DNA of 64,000 nucleotides from Superficieibacter electus (GCF_002915575.1 NZ_PQGD01000002.1:1-64000); one strand, 5' to 3'. Shown: positions 42,101 through 51,611, counted from the first letter of the stretch. Numbers and translations are program-made. The notes: generated from the letters alone by a model not told the origin.

Positions 42101-43636
42101 ATGAAGAGTAACATGTTTGTTACACAAAATGAGTATTTACTTAATAAAGACGCGACCCTGATGTCGACAACAGATCGCAATAGCTATCTTACCTACGCCA
42201 ACTCTGCCTTCATTAATGCCAGCGGATTTGAAGATGCGCAACTGATTGGCCAGCCCCATAATATTATTCGCCATCCTGACATGCCGGCCGAGGCGTTTGC
42301 CGATATGTGGTTTACTATTCAGCAGGGCGAAAGCTGGACGGGACTGGTGAAAAACAGGCGGCAAAATGGCGATCACTATTGGGTCCGTGCTAATGTGACC
42401 CCCGTCTGGCACAATGACCAGATGACCGGCTATATTTCGGTGCGCAACGTGCCCTCGCGCGCAGAGATTGATGCCAGCGCCAGATGTTATCAACAACTCA
42501 AGCAACATCAGTTAAACGGTTTTCGCTTCTATAAAGGCGTACTCATTCGCCGTGGGGCTCTCGCCATATTCTCTTTATATAAGCGGCTAAGCGTCTCCGT
42601 CAGAATTAACCTTGCTCTGTTTGCGGCTGCTTTTTTTTCGCTGGCAATAATAAATATTCCTTTAAATACAGTCTTCAGATCTGCGCTGCTGATCCTGCCG
42701 TTTTTTATTCTCGCGATTTACCTTAAGCATCAACTAAGCCAGCCGCTAAAAAAAATTGTCAGCCAGATGCAGCGAATCGTCGCCGGGCGTAAAACCGATT
42801 ATTTTCATTTTGATCGCATTGACGACATTGGCATGATGATGCGTCTGGTTAATCAATCAGGACTTAATCTTCATTCTTTAGTTGACGATGTAAGTACCCA
42901 AATTACCGGCATTCATGATATTAGCCTGCGGGTAACTGAACAGGGAGCCGCCCTGCATCGTCGCTCAGAAGAAACCGCGGCTCACCTGCAGCATACGGCG
43001 GCGGCGGTTGAGGAAATCTCCAGCGCCGTTGAGCAAACTGCCGCAACGGCAAAAGAAACGATGACGATGGCGCAACGCACCAGCCATAGCGCAACCGAAA
43101 ATGGCGTTGTGATGAAACAAACGCTGGAGATGATGCAGACAATTGCTCGCGATAACCATCAGATTGTCGACATCATCTCGCTCATCGACAGTATCGCTTT
43201 TCAAACCAATATTCTGGCATTGAATGCCGCAGTCGAAGCGGCACGGGCAGGAGATGCGGGGCGTGGATTTGCTGTGGTCGCAGCAGAAGTCCGCCACCTG
43301 GCGCAGCATTCTGCGTCTGCCGCGAAGGAAATTAAGACGTTAATAGAAAAAAATGTCACCAACGTCCACCGCGGTGTCACCATGGTAGAGCAAACCGAAA
43401 CCCATCTTTCCGGCATGATTGAGAGTGTGATCCATATGTCTTCGCGCATTACCGAAATGGGTCATGCCACTGAGGAGCAAATGCTGGCCCTTAACCTGAT
43501 TAATGATTCGCTATCACGCATTGGTGGGATGACGCAGGACAACGCGTTGATGGTGGAGAAAGTCTCCGGAGCAGCAGAAGCCTTGACGCGTCGAACCTCC
43601 CGCCTGCAACAGGCGATTGCCGTTTTTGGCGGCTGA
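42101..43636 (+). CDS. Aer-like chemoreceptor with FAD-type PAS domain
   Basis: A 511-residue energy/redox taxis receptor. The N-terminal PAS domain (about 10-120) keeps the Aer FAD-pocket segments GQPHNIIRHPDMP and NGDHYWVRANV. Two short hydrophobic stretches (about 170-215) form the membrane hairpin; a HAMP region follows, then a signalling domain with the standard hairpin tip (FQTNILALNAAVEAARAG). There is no periplasmic domain, no C-terminal CheR pentapeptide. It signals to CheA through CheW. It is similar to but clearly distinct from E. coli Aer, so it is probably a second Aer-type receptor. Confidence 0.88.
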   Translation: MKSNMFVTQNEYLLNKDATLMSTTDRNSYLTYANSAFINASGFEDAQLIGQPHNIIRHPDMPAEAFADMWFTIQQGESWTGLVKNRRQNGDHYWVRANVTPVWHNDQMTGYISVRNVPSRAEIDASARCYQQLKQHQLNGFRFYKGVLIRRGALAIFSLYKRLSVSVRINLALFAAAFFSLAIINIPLNTVFRSALLILPFFILAIYLKHQLSQPLKKIVSQMQRIVAGRKTDYFHFDRIDDIGMMMRLVNQSGLNLHSLVDDVSTQITGIHDISLRVTEQGAALHRRSEETAAHLQHTAAAVEEISSAVEQTAATAKETMTMAQRTSHSATENGVVMKQTLEMMQTIARDNHQIVDIISLIDSIAFQTNILALNAAVEAARAGDAGRGFAVVAAEVRHLAQHSASAAKEIKTLIEKNVTNVHRGVTMVEQTETHLSGMIESVIHMSSRITEMGHATEEQMLALNLINDSLSRIGGMTQDNALMVEKVSGAAEALTRRTSRLQQAIAVFGG

Positions 43637-43788
43637 CTGACTTTACGGCATCCTTCTGATAAGTGTAGGATGCTTCGCCCCCTCCCCACTTATCTCTACA
43701 TCAGAATAATGAGAAAGCGCGGACGGCATGCCTTACTCAGGCATCAGCATATCCTTGCACGATTTAGACAGGTAAAACAGGAAAACAC

Positions 43789-45237
43789 ATGAACACAACA
43801 CGTCCTACCACGGCGGAACAGCATGCTGCAAAACGCCGGTGGTTAAACTCGCACGAAGAGGGATACCACAAAGCGATGGGCAACCGTCAGGTACAGATGA
43901 TTGCGATCGGTGGCGCAATCGGTACCGGGTTGTTTTTAGGGGCCGGAGCCCGACTACAAATGGCCGGGCCTTCACTGGCTATCGTCTATCTGGTCTGCGG
44001 CATCTTCTCTTTCTTTATACTGCGTGCACTGGGCGAACTGGTGTTACACCGCCCGTCCAGCGGTAGCTTTGTCTCCTATGCGCGCGAATTTCTCGGTGAA
44101 AAAGCCGCTTATGTGGCGGGCTGGATGTATTTCGTTAACTGGGCGATGACCGGCATTGTCGATATCACTGCCGTGGCGCTGTATATGCATTACTGGGGCG
44201 CGTTTGGTGACGTGCCGCAGTGGGTATTTGCCCTTGGCGCGCTGGCGATTGTCGGCACCATGAACATGATTGGCGTGAAGTGGTTCGCCGAGATGGAGTT
44301 CTGGTTTGCACTGATTAAGGTGCTGGCGATTGTGGTTTTTCTGGTGGTTGGAACAGTATTCCTCGGCAGCGGCAAGCCCCTGGACGGAGGAGCCACCGGC
44401 TTTCATCTCATTACCGATAACGGCGGCTTTTTTCCGCACGGTTTGCTGCCTGCATTGGTGCTGGTGCAGGGCGTGGTCTTTGCATTTGCCTCCATTGAAC
44501 TGGTGGGGACTGCGGCAGGCGAATGCAAAGATCCGCAGACGATGGTGCCCAAAGCCATTAATAGCGTGATCTGGCGTATTGGTTTGTTTTACGTAGGATC
44601 GGTGGTTCTGCTGGTGCTGCTGTTGCCATGGAATGCCTATCAGGCGGGGCAAAGCCCGTTCGTCACCTTTTTCTCGAAGCTGGGCGTGCCGTACATCGGC
44701 AGCATTATGAATATCGTGGTGTTGACGGCGGCGCTCTCCAGCCTGAACTCCGGTTTGTACTGCACCGGGCGTATTTTACGCTCGATGTCGATGGGCGGTT
44801 CTGCGCCGAAGTTTATGTCGAAAATGAGCCGCCAGCATGTACCGTATGCCGGTATTCTGGCTACGTTGTTTATCTACGTTATTGGCGTTTTCCTCAACTA
44901 TCTGGTGCCCTCGCAGGTGTTTGAGATTGTGCTCAATGTCGCCTCGCTGGGCATTATTGCCTCGTGGGTATTCATCGTGGTTTGCCAGATGCGCCTGCGT
45001 AAAGCAATCAAAGAAGGGAAAACGCCAGACGTCGGCTTTAAAATGCCTGGCGCACCGTTCACCTCATGGCTGACGCTGCTGTTTCTGCTGAGCGTGTTGG
45101 TGCTGATGGCGTTTGATTATCCGAATGGGACGTACACCATCGGGTCGATTCCGCTGATTGCCGTGCTGCTTGTGGCAGGATGGTTTGGCGTGCGTAAGCG
45201 CGTGCAGGCTATTCATAGCCTCGCGCCGGGTGAGTAA
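43789..45237 (+). CDS. ansP: AnsP, L-asparagine permease
   Basis: A 482-residue amino acid:H+ symporter (APC superfamily, AAT family) with 12 helices. The family signature IGGAIGTGLFLGAG is in helix 1, and the N-terminus contains HEEGYHKAMGNRQVQMIA as in E. coli AnsP. It imports L-asparagine. AGGAA precedes the ATG. It is followed directly by the REP array and converges on yncE, the order of E. coli. Confidence 0.93.
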   Translation: MNTTRPTTAEQHAAKRRWLNSHEEGYHKAMGNRQVQMIAIGGAIGTGLFLGAGARLQMAGPSLAIVYLVCGIFSFFILRALGELVLHRPSSGSFVSYAREFLGEKAAYVAGWMYFVNWAMTGIVDITAVALYMHYWGAFGDVPQWVFALGALAIVGTMNMIGVKWFAEMEFWFALIKVLAIVVFLVVGTVFLGSGKPLDGGATGFHLITDNGGFFPHGLLPALVLVQGVVFAFASIELVGTAAGECKDPQTMVPKAINSVIWRIGLFYVGSVVLLVLLLPWNAYQAGQSPFVTFFSKLGVPYIGSIMNIVVLTAALSSLNSGLYCTGRILRSMSMGGSAPKFMSKMSRQHVPYAGILATLFIYVIGVFLNYLVPSQVFEIVLNVASLGIIASWVFIVVCQMRLRKAIKEGKTPDVGFKMPGAPFTSWLTLLFLLSVLVLMAFDYPNGTYTIGSIPLIAVLLVAGWFGVRKRVQAIHSLAPGE

Positions 45238-45251
45238 CCAGTCCCCCTATT

Positions 45252-46057
45252 GTAGGCCCGATAAGCGCAGCGCCATCGGGCATCAGAGGGACAACATTCT
45301 CACCTACCTTTTCTGCCGGGCGGCTCCTTGCCCGGCCTACAAAACCCGGAATACTAACCAGTATCACACTGTACGTAGGCCCGATAAGCGCAGCGCCATC
45401 GGGCATCAGAGGGACAACGGTCCCACGTACCTTCTCTGCCGGGCGGCGTCTGCGCCTTGCCCGGCCTACAAAACCCGGAATACTAACCAGTATCACACTG
45501 TATGTAGGCCCGATAAGCGCAGCGCCATCGGGCATCAGAGGGACAACATTCTCACTTACCTTTTCTGCCGGGCGGCGTCTGCGCCTTGCCCGGCCTACAA
45601 AACCCGGAATACTAACCAGTATCACACTGTATGTAGGCCCGATAAGCGCAGCGCCATCGGGCATCAGAGGGACAACATTCTCACTTACCTTTTCTGCCGG
45701 GCGGCGTCTGCGCCTTGCCCGGCCTACAAAACCCGGAATACTAACCAGTATCACACTGTATGTAGGCCCGATAAGCGCAGCGCCATCGGGCATCAGAGGG
45801 ACAACATTCTCACTTACCTTTTCTGCCGGGCGGCGTCTGCGCCTTGCCCGGCCTACAAAACCCGGAATACTAACCAGTATCACACTGTATGTAGGCCCGA
45901 TAAGCGCAGCGCCATCGGGCACCAGAGGGACAACATTCTCACGTACCTTTTCTGCCGGGCGGCTCCTTGCCCGGCCTACAAAACCCGGAATACTAACCAG
46001 TATCACACTGTACGTAGGCCCGATAAGCACAGCGCCATCGGGCATCAGAGGGACAAT
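45252..46057. repeat. Tandem REP/BIME array, six full units and a partial seventh
   Basis: Repeat units start at 45252, 45375, 45504, 45633, 45762, 45891 and 46014. Spacings are 123, 129, 129, 129, 129 and 123 bases. Each unit holds two REP palindromes in opposite orientation: one from GTAGGCCCGATAAGCGCAGC and one ending CTTGCCCGGCCTAC, plus a constant linker. The two short units lack 6 bases in the second palindrome. The units are nearly identical, which indicates recent expansion. The array fills the gap between the convergent ansP and yncE genes. As all lengths are multiples of three, long artefact frames run through on both strands. Confidence 0.97.
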
Positions 46058-46065
46058 GCTTGCCG

Positions 46066-47127
46066 TTACAGAGTAATACGGATCACCTCATCCGGCTGGG
46101 TGGCTTCTTTCTCGCGAGTGGACTCTTGCTTGACGGTCACGTACAGCGTCTGACCATCGGCGGACAGCGCCAGGCTGTTGGGGAAGGTCGGCGTGTCAAA
46201 GGTTTTCACCACTTTATAACTTTTCGTGTCCACAACGCTGACTTTACCCGCCTTGCGGTGGGTAACATACGCTTCATTACGCGCAGGGTTGAACAACACC
46301 GCCAGCGACTCCGGGGCAGCAATTTTTTCGATTACCTTGCCATCACGAGTATCGACCACCAGCACCTGCGGCTGTTTGGAATCGGTAATAAAAGCGCGAT
46401 GCCCTTTTACATCCAGACTCAGATTAAGGAACATGTGCTCCTTACCATCCTCCAGCAGCGTTTTGCGCGTCAGGATCTTGTTGGTGGCGGTGTCGATGGT
46501 GATCAGCTCGCCATCAGCATTGGTCACGTAAAGCCGTTTCGCTTCGCTGTCCAGCGCCAGGCCGGTACCCATCGCGCCGGTATTGGTGATGGTGGTTTTT
46601 AGCTTCAGCGTTTTGCCATCCACCACCCACACCACGCTCTCTTTACCCAGCCCGGTGATATACACCGTATTGGTTTTTTCATCCACGGTCAGCTCACGCG
46701 GCTGCAGCGGACGTACGGTCTCGGTGCGTTTGCGCGCGTCCAGCACCAGACGCCCTTTCACCTCGCCGGTTTTGGCATCGACTGCCGTAACCGCACCGTT
46801 AGTCGTGTTGCCGAACCACAGCGTACCGGTTTGATTATCGATCGCCGCGCCAAAGGGTTTGAGATCGTTGTGAATCGCCTGGGTCACTTCCAGCGTGGCC
46901 GGATCAAGACGGTAGATAACGCCGCCCTTATCGTTCTTGCGGCTCTGTACGGTAGCCACCCACAGCGCATTGTCCTGCGGGCTGATGGCCATTTCATAAG
47001 CCCCCTTACCTACTGCTTTACGCAACATTTCTTCGGCAGCGTGAGCATTAAATGTCCCGGCCAGTAGCAGAGACGTGAACAGAATGGAATGGCGCAGACG
47101 TGGCGCAGACAGTTGACGTAAAGACAT
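46066..47127 (-). CDS. yncE: YncE, secreted beta-propeller protein
   Basis: A 353-residue periplasmic seven-bladed beta-propeller. The signal peptide (1-30; ends AGTFNAHA) is cleaved; repeated YVTN-type blades are visible (RLYVTNADGE, EAYVTHRKAG, TLYVTVKQ). The E. coli protein has the same length, binds DNA in vitro and is Fur-repressed. It is divergent from pqqU with a Fur box in the gap. Confidence 0.94.
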   Translation of the reverse strand: MSLRQLSAPRLRHSILFTSLLLAGTFNAHAAEEMLRKAVGKGAYEMAISPQDNALWVATVQSRKNDKGGVIYRLDPATLEVTQAIHNDLKPFGAAIDNQTGTLWFGNTTNGAVTAVDAKTGEVKGRLVLDARKRTETVRPLQPRELTVDEKTNTVYITGLGKESVVWVVDGKTLKLKTTITNTGAMGTGLALDSEAKRLYVTNADGELITIDTATNKILTRKTLLEDGKEHMFLNLSLDVKGHRAFITDSKQPQVLVVDTRDGKVIEKIAAPESLAVLFNPARNEAYVTHRKAGKVSVVDTKSYKVVKTFDTPTFPNSLALSADGQTLYVTVKQESTREKEATQPDEVIRITL

Positions 47128-47208
47128 AACGACTCCCTTTGATGAGCAATGTTAGTACCGCTTCACAGGCTTCCTCGGGCAAACTCATGGTTTCGCCTCG
47201 GTTTAGAT

Positions 47209-47227
47209 GAGAATAATAATCATTATT
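47209..47227. promoter_or_regulatory. Fur box between yncE and pqqU
   Basis: GAGAATAATAATCATTATT matches 16 of 19 bases of the Fur consensus GATAATGATAATCATTATC. It lies 82 bases upstream of yncE, so yncE and possibly pqqU respond to iron. Confidence 0.85.
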
Positions 47228-47387
47228 CAGTTGAATGTGGAGCGTTAATTTTCCACCTTTCCGGCAAAAGCTCATTTACTTCCTATACTTGCATTTAACG
47301 TAATGTGCCGTTTTGATTTTCAATTATTTACAAAAGCTTTAACATAACGGCGTTTTTTCACTTTGATCTGCCAGTAAGAGTCCGTTA

Positions 47388-49499
47388 ATGAAAATCCCGA
47401 TCGCCCGTCAGGCCGCACTTCCGGCGCTGATATTACCCGTTCTCGCCCTGCCCGCTCCGTCCTTCGCCGCCGACGATCAGACCCTGATCGTGACAGCGAC
47501 GCCGCACACCGTTTCGGAACTGGACACCCCTGCTGCCGTCAGCGTGGTGAACGGGGAGGAGATGCGTCACGCTGAACCGCGTATTAATCTTTCTGAATCG
47601 CTGGGGGCGGTACCGGGATTGCAGGTACAGAACCGGCAGAACTACGCGCAGGATCTGCAACTGTCGATACGGGGTTTTGGTTCACGCTCTACCTACGGTG
47701 TGCGCGGCCTGCGGCTGTACGTTGATGGCATTCCGGCAACCATGCCGGACGGTCAGGGGCAGACGTCCAATATTGATATCAATAGCGTTGAGAGCGTGGA
47801 CGTCCTGCGCGGCCCCTTCTCGGCGCTGTACGGCAACTCCTCCGGCGGGGTAATGAATGTCACTACGCAGACCGGTGAACAACCCGCTACCATTGAAGCC
47901 AGCAGTTATTACGGCAGTTTCGGTAGCTGGCGCTACGGTCTGAAAGCCACGGGTGCCACGGGTGACGGTACTCAGGCGGGCGACGTCAATTACACGGTGT
48001 CCAGCAGCCGATTTGCGACCCACGGCTATCGCGACCACAGCGGCGCGCGTAAAAACCTCGCCAATGCCAAACTCGGTGTGCGTATTGATGATGTCAGCAC
48101 CCTGACGCTGCTGCTGAACAGCGTTGATATCACTGCCAACGATCCGGGCGGCCTGAGCAGCGCGGAATGGCACGATAATCCACGCCAGTCGCCACGTGGC
48201 GATCAGTACAATACCCGCAAGGACACGAAACAAACCCAGGCCGGATTACGCTATGAGCGCCAGCTTAGCAGCGACGACGACCTCAGCGTGATGATGTACG
48301 CGGGTGAGCGGGAAACTACGCAATATCAGTCCATTCCACGCGCGCCCCAGCTTAACCCGCATCATGCGGGCGGTGTTATTAGCCTCAATCGTCATTATCA
48401 GGGCATTGATACCCGCTGGACGCACCGGGGCGAACTGCTGGTTCCGGTGACCTTTACCACCGGCCTTGATTACGAGAATATGAGTGAAAATCGCAAGGGT
48501 TATGAGAACTTTGTGATGGTTAATGGAACGCCGGAGTACGGGGAAAAAGGCGCACTGCGTCGTGATGAACGCAACCTGATGTGGAACCTCGACCCGTATC
48601 TGCAAAGCACCTGGCAGTTGACCGATAAGCTGTCTCTGGACGCGGGAGTACGTTACAGCTCAGTGTGGTTTGATTCCAACGATCATTACATCACCGCAGC
48701 CAACGGCGATGACAGCGGCGACGCCAGCTATCATAAATGGCTACCGGCAGGCTCCCTGAAATATGCGGTGACCGACGCATGGAATCTGTACCTCTCTGCC
48801 GGACGCGGCTTTGAAACGCCGACCATTAACGAACTATCTTACCGTTCCAATAATCAAAGTGGTCTGAATTTCAATCTTAAACCGTCTACAAATGATACGG
48901 TGGAAATCGGCAGCAAAACACGCGTTGGTAACGGACTGATTACCGCGGCTCTTTTCCAGACCGATACCGATGATGAAATTGTGGTCGATGCCAGCAGCGG
49001 CGGGCGTACCAGCTATAAAAATGCAGGCAAAACCCGCCGTCAGGGCGCGGAGCTGTCGCTGGATCAGCAATTTGCGGAAAACTGGCGCGCGAAAGCGTCA
49101 TGGACCTGGCTTGATGCCACCTATCGTACTAACGCCTGCGGCGCGAACGACTGTAATGGTAATCGCATTCCGGGTATCGCGCGCAATATGGGCTTTGCGT
49201 CGCTGGGATATGAACCGGAAACCGGCTGGTATGCTGGTAGCGATATTCGTTATATGAGCGGGATCATGGCCGATGATGAAAATACCGCGCAAGCCCCGTC
49301 GTGGACGGTGGTGGGTCTGAACACCGGGTATAAATTCAGTTACGGGCACTGGATGATGGATATTTTTGGCCGGGTGGATAATTTATTCGACCGGGAATAT
49401 GTCGGCTCGGTGATCGTTAATGAATCCAATGGCCGCTACTACGAACCAGCACCGGGACGTAATTATGGTGTCGGATTGTCGGTTGCCTGGCAGTTCTGA
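47388..49499 (+). CDS. pqqU: PqqU (YncD), TonB-dependent receptor for pyrroloquinoline quinone
   Basis: A 703-residue outer membrane receptor: signal peptide (1-27, ending SFAA), TonB box region QTLIVTATP, plug domain (about 35-150; RGFGSRSTYGVRGLRLYVDG) and a 22-strand barrel ending in the aromatic VAWQF. The E. coli homologue takes up PQQ and is a phage receptor. Divergent from yncE; a GC-rich hairpin separates it from the converging chemoreceptor. Confidence 0.93.
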   Translation: MKIPIARQAALPALILPVLALPAPSFAADDQTLIVTATPHTVSELDTPAAVSVVNGEEMRHAEPRINLSESLGAVPGLQVQNRQNYAQDLQLSIRGFGSRSTYGVRGLRLYVDGIPATMPDGQGQTSNIDINSVESVDVLRGPFSALYGNSSGGVMNVTTQTGEQPATIEASSYYGSFGSWRYGLKATGATGDGTQAGDVNYTVSSSRFATHGYRDHSGARKNLANAKLGVRIDDVSTLTLLLNSVDITANDPGGLSSAEWHDNPRQSPRGDQYNTRKDTKQTQAGLRYERQLSSDDDLSVMMYAGERETTQYQSIPRAPQLNPHHAGGVISLNRHYQGIDTRWTHRGELLVPVTFTTGLDYENMSENRKGYENFVMVNGTPEYGEKGALRRDERNLMWNLDPYLQSTWQLTDKLSLDAGVRYSSVWFDSNDHYITAANGDDSGDASYHKWLPAGSLKYAVTDAWNLYLSAGRGFETPTINELSYRSNNQSGLNFNLKPSTNDTVEIGSKTRVGNGLITAALFQTDTDDEIVVDASSGGRTSYKNAGKTRRQGAELSLDQQFAENWRAKASWTWLDATYRTNACGANDCNGNRIPGIARNMGFASLGYEPETGWYAGSDIRYMSGIMADDENTAQAPSWTVVGLNTGYKFSYGHWMMDIFGRVDNLFDREYVGSVIVNESNGRYYEPAPGRNYGVGLSVAWQF

Positions 49500-49509
49500 T
49501 TCTGTTTTT

Positions 49510-49531
49510 CCCGGCGGCGAGCGCCGCCGGG
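49510..49531. terminator. GC-rich hairpin after pqqU
   Basis: CCCGGCGGCG-AG-CGCCGCCGGG, a perfect 10-bp stem, lies in the 39-base gap between convergent genes. It is REP-like and may serve as a bidirectional terminator. Confidence 0.6.
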
Positions 49532-49538
49532 CATCATA

Positions 49539-51446
49539 TTAAAACGTTGTCCAGTTTCCTTCACTGCCGGCTGTCACTAATGCCGGCTGATGTCTGGCGC
49601 GCTGTACGCGGGCGCTGTCATCCAGACGAAAGGCCGCCACCAGTTCTTCCAGCACTCTCGCCTGCTCTTCCAGCGATCCCGCCGCCAGCGACGAGGCATT
49701 GACCAGTGAGGCATTCTGCTGCGTGGTACTGTCCAGCTCCGACACCGCGCGGGCGATTTGCTCAATACCCCGGCTCTGTTCTTCTGATGCAGAAGAGATT
49801 TCGCCCATAATATCGTTGACGCGAGTGACGGAATGCACCACCTGCTCCATGGTCTGCCCGGCTTTTACCACCAGACTGCTGCCGGTATCAATACGCGATA
49901 CCGACTCAGCAATAAGATGCTCAATATCTTTCGCCGCCTGGGAGCTGCGCTGCGAAAGGCTGCGCACTTCGCTGGCGACCACCGCAAAGCCGCGCCCCTG
50001 CTCACCCGCGCGCGCCGCATCCCCCGCGGCGGTCAGAGCGAGGATATTGGTCTGAAACGCAATACTATTAATGACGGCAGTAATATCGGCGATTTTACGC
50101 GAGCTGGTGTTAATGTCGCCCATGGTCGAAACCATATCACGCATAACATTGCCGCCCTGGCTGGCGGTCTGCGACGCTTCCGCCGCCAGCTGGCTGGCGT
50201 GGCGGGCATTATCGGCGTTATTTTTCACCGTGGCGGTAAGTTGCTCCATGCTGGCGGCGGTCTGCACTACTGCGGCGGCCTGCTGTTCGGTTCGCGATGA
50301 GAGGTCGGTATTACCCTCGGCGATTTCCGAGGCGGCACTGGTGACCCGGGTGACGCTATGGCGTACCTCACCAATCATCGAACGCAGTTTGTCATTCATC
50401 ACGCCCATTGCGGCGGTCAGTTTACCGAACTCATCCTGACTGCGGGCCTGAATGCTGGCGCTCAAATCCCCGCTGGCGATACGCTCAGCCAGCTGTAAAT
50501 TCTCCCGCACCGGGCGGGTGATTTGTCGCGTTACCCACCATGACACGGCGATCCCGAGCACAATAGCGATGAGTCCAACCAGCGCCGCAATCGTCGATGA
50601 GGTATTCGCCAGATTATCGTTATGTGCCTTCACCAGGGCGATAATTTGTTTGATCGCCGCACTGGAGCGGTCGCCCGCCGTTTTTACCTGGTCTTCTGTG
50701 ACTTTAAGATCCTGCACCGCCTGATAGTAGTACAGGCTGTTGTCACGATAGCTGGTGCTCTCTTCCCATAGCGACTGAAGCTGCGTTTGTGCTTCAGAAG
50801 GCAGCAGCGGCATCAATGTTTGTACCGCGCTTTGGGTGGTGGACGATTGTGTCGTCAGCGCATCACGCGCATCTTCGCTGGCGCTAAAACGCAGGGCCAG
50901 CGCGCGGTCGCGTAAGTTACCGATGGCAAACAGCACATCATAAAGCTGATAGCTAAGCGAGGTATCTTCCAGCGGTGTGCGGATAAGCGTTGCATAACGT
51001 GACTGCAAATCCTCTGTTCCAGCCTTATCAAGCGCATCCCTCAGCGCCACTAAATTTGCCATTGATTTCTGCATCGCAGCAACGCTGGTTTTAAAGCCAT
51101 CAAGATGACCTGCCATATCATCAATAACGGTTTTTTCAGCGGGGGTCCACGCGAGATGCTGTGCCGAGGCGGTGAGCTGAAGCGCATGATCGACGTAACC
51201 GGCCATCACCTGGCCTGATTTTTCATCGCTGCTATAAAAATATTTCAGGCGGTTAATTTTGGCCTGAAAGACTTCAATGTTGATGTTGTAAATAAGATTG
51301 GTTTTTTCGTACACATCGCGTATTTCGCGAAAGCGCAGAACGCTCAGCGTGGTAGCGATAGCCACCAGCAAAAGCACCACGCCAAAGCCCATGGCGAGTT
51401 TTTTACTAATGGTGATATTACGTAATCGTTGGCGAAAACCGGACAT
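49539..51446 (-). CDS. Methyl-accepting chemoreceptor with HBM-type sensor domain
   Basis: The 635-residue protein has TM1 (about 12-33), a long all-helical periplasmic domain (about 35-285) that looks like a helical bimodular (HBM) sensor, TM2 (about 290-312), a HAMP domain and a signalling domain ending in the variant pentapeptide NWTTF. HBM receptors (McpS-like) sense organic acids. The signalling tip reads ILALTAAGDAARAGEQG where ILALNAAVEAARAGEQG is near-invariant; this is discussed as a finding. Start is set to the ATG at 51446 because AGGGAG lies 7 bases upstream; the TTG at 51467 would leave almost no leader after the sigma28 promoter. Confidence 0.9.
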   Translation of the reverse strand: MSGFRQRLRNITISKKLAMGFGVVLLLVAIATTLSVLRFREIRDVYEKTNLIYNINIEVFQAKINRLKYFYSSDEKSGQVMAGYVDHALQLTASAQHLAWTPAEKTVIDDMAGHLDGFKTSVAAMQKSMANLVALRDALDKAGTEDLQSRYATLIRTPLEDTSLSYQLYDVLFAIGNLRDRALALRFSASEDARDALTTQSSTTQSAVQTLMPLLPSEAQTQLQSLWEESTSYRDNSLYYYQAVQDLKVTEDQVKTAGDRSSAAIKQIIALVKAHNDNLANTSSTIAALVGLIAIVLGIAVSWWVTRQITRPVRENLQLAERIASGDLSASIQARSQDEFGKLTAAMGVMNDKLRSMIGEVRHSVTRVTSAASEIAEGNTDLSSRTEQQAAAVVQTAASMEQLTATVKNNADNARHASQLAAEASQTASQGGNVMRDMVSTMGDINTSSRKIADITAVINSIAFQTNILALTAAGDAARAGEQGRGFAVVASEVRSLSQRSSQAAKDIEHLIAESVSRIDTGSSLVVKAGQTMEQVVHSVTRVNDIMGEISSASEEQSRGIEQIARAVSELDSTTQQNASLVNASSLAAGSLEEQARVLEELVAAFRLDDSARVQRARHQPALVTAGSEGNWTTF

Positions 51447-51488
51447 CCCGTACTCCCTGGATAACAAGTAAGCGTATAGCGTGTCTTG

Positions 51489-51515
51489 TTATCGGCAGGC
51501 GACGGGGTTAATTCA
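51489..51515 (-). promoter_or_regulatory. Sigma28 (FliA) promoter of the chemoreceptor
   Basis: On the minus strand a perfect -10 GCCGATAA (51496-51489) is preceded after 15 bases by TGAA (51515-51512; consensus TAAA). It lies 43 bases before the ATG at 51446, as expected for a flagellar class-3 gene. Confidence 0.75.
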
Positions 51516-51571
51516 GCGTCACACGGGCAAAAACCACACCAGCGGCGCAGAACGCGAAGCAGATCACATTC

Positions 51572-51597
51572 CGCCGTGCAATAGTGCACGGCGTTTT
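51572..51597 (+). terminator. Hairpin with T-run next to the curA stop
   Basis: CGCCGTGCA-ATAG-TGCACGGCG, a perfect 9-bp stem, is followed on the plus strand by TTTT. curA ends 15 bases away on the minus strand, for which the hairpin is preceded by A-rich and followed by G-rich sequence, so its efficiency for curA is uncertain. Confidence 0.5.
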
Positions 51598-51611
51598 ATC
51601 GGCTACTTCAA

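Noticed and set aside
45252-46057. CRISPR-like regular repeats
   Set aside because: Units are 123-129 bases with no unique spacers, and each contains REP palindromes; no cas genes are present.
45158-46153. Long open frames of 331 (plus) and 278 (minus) codons over the REP array
   Set aside because: They are made of repeated REP palindromes whose unit lengths are multiples of three; there is no ribosome site, and the frames run out of ansP or toward yncE.
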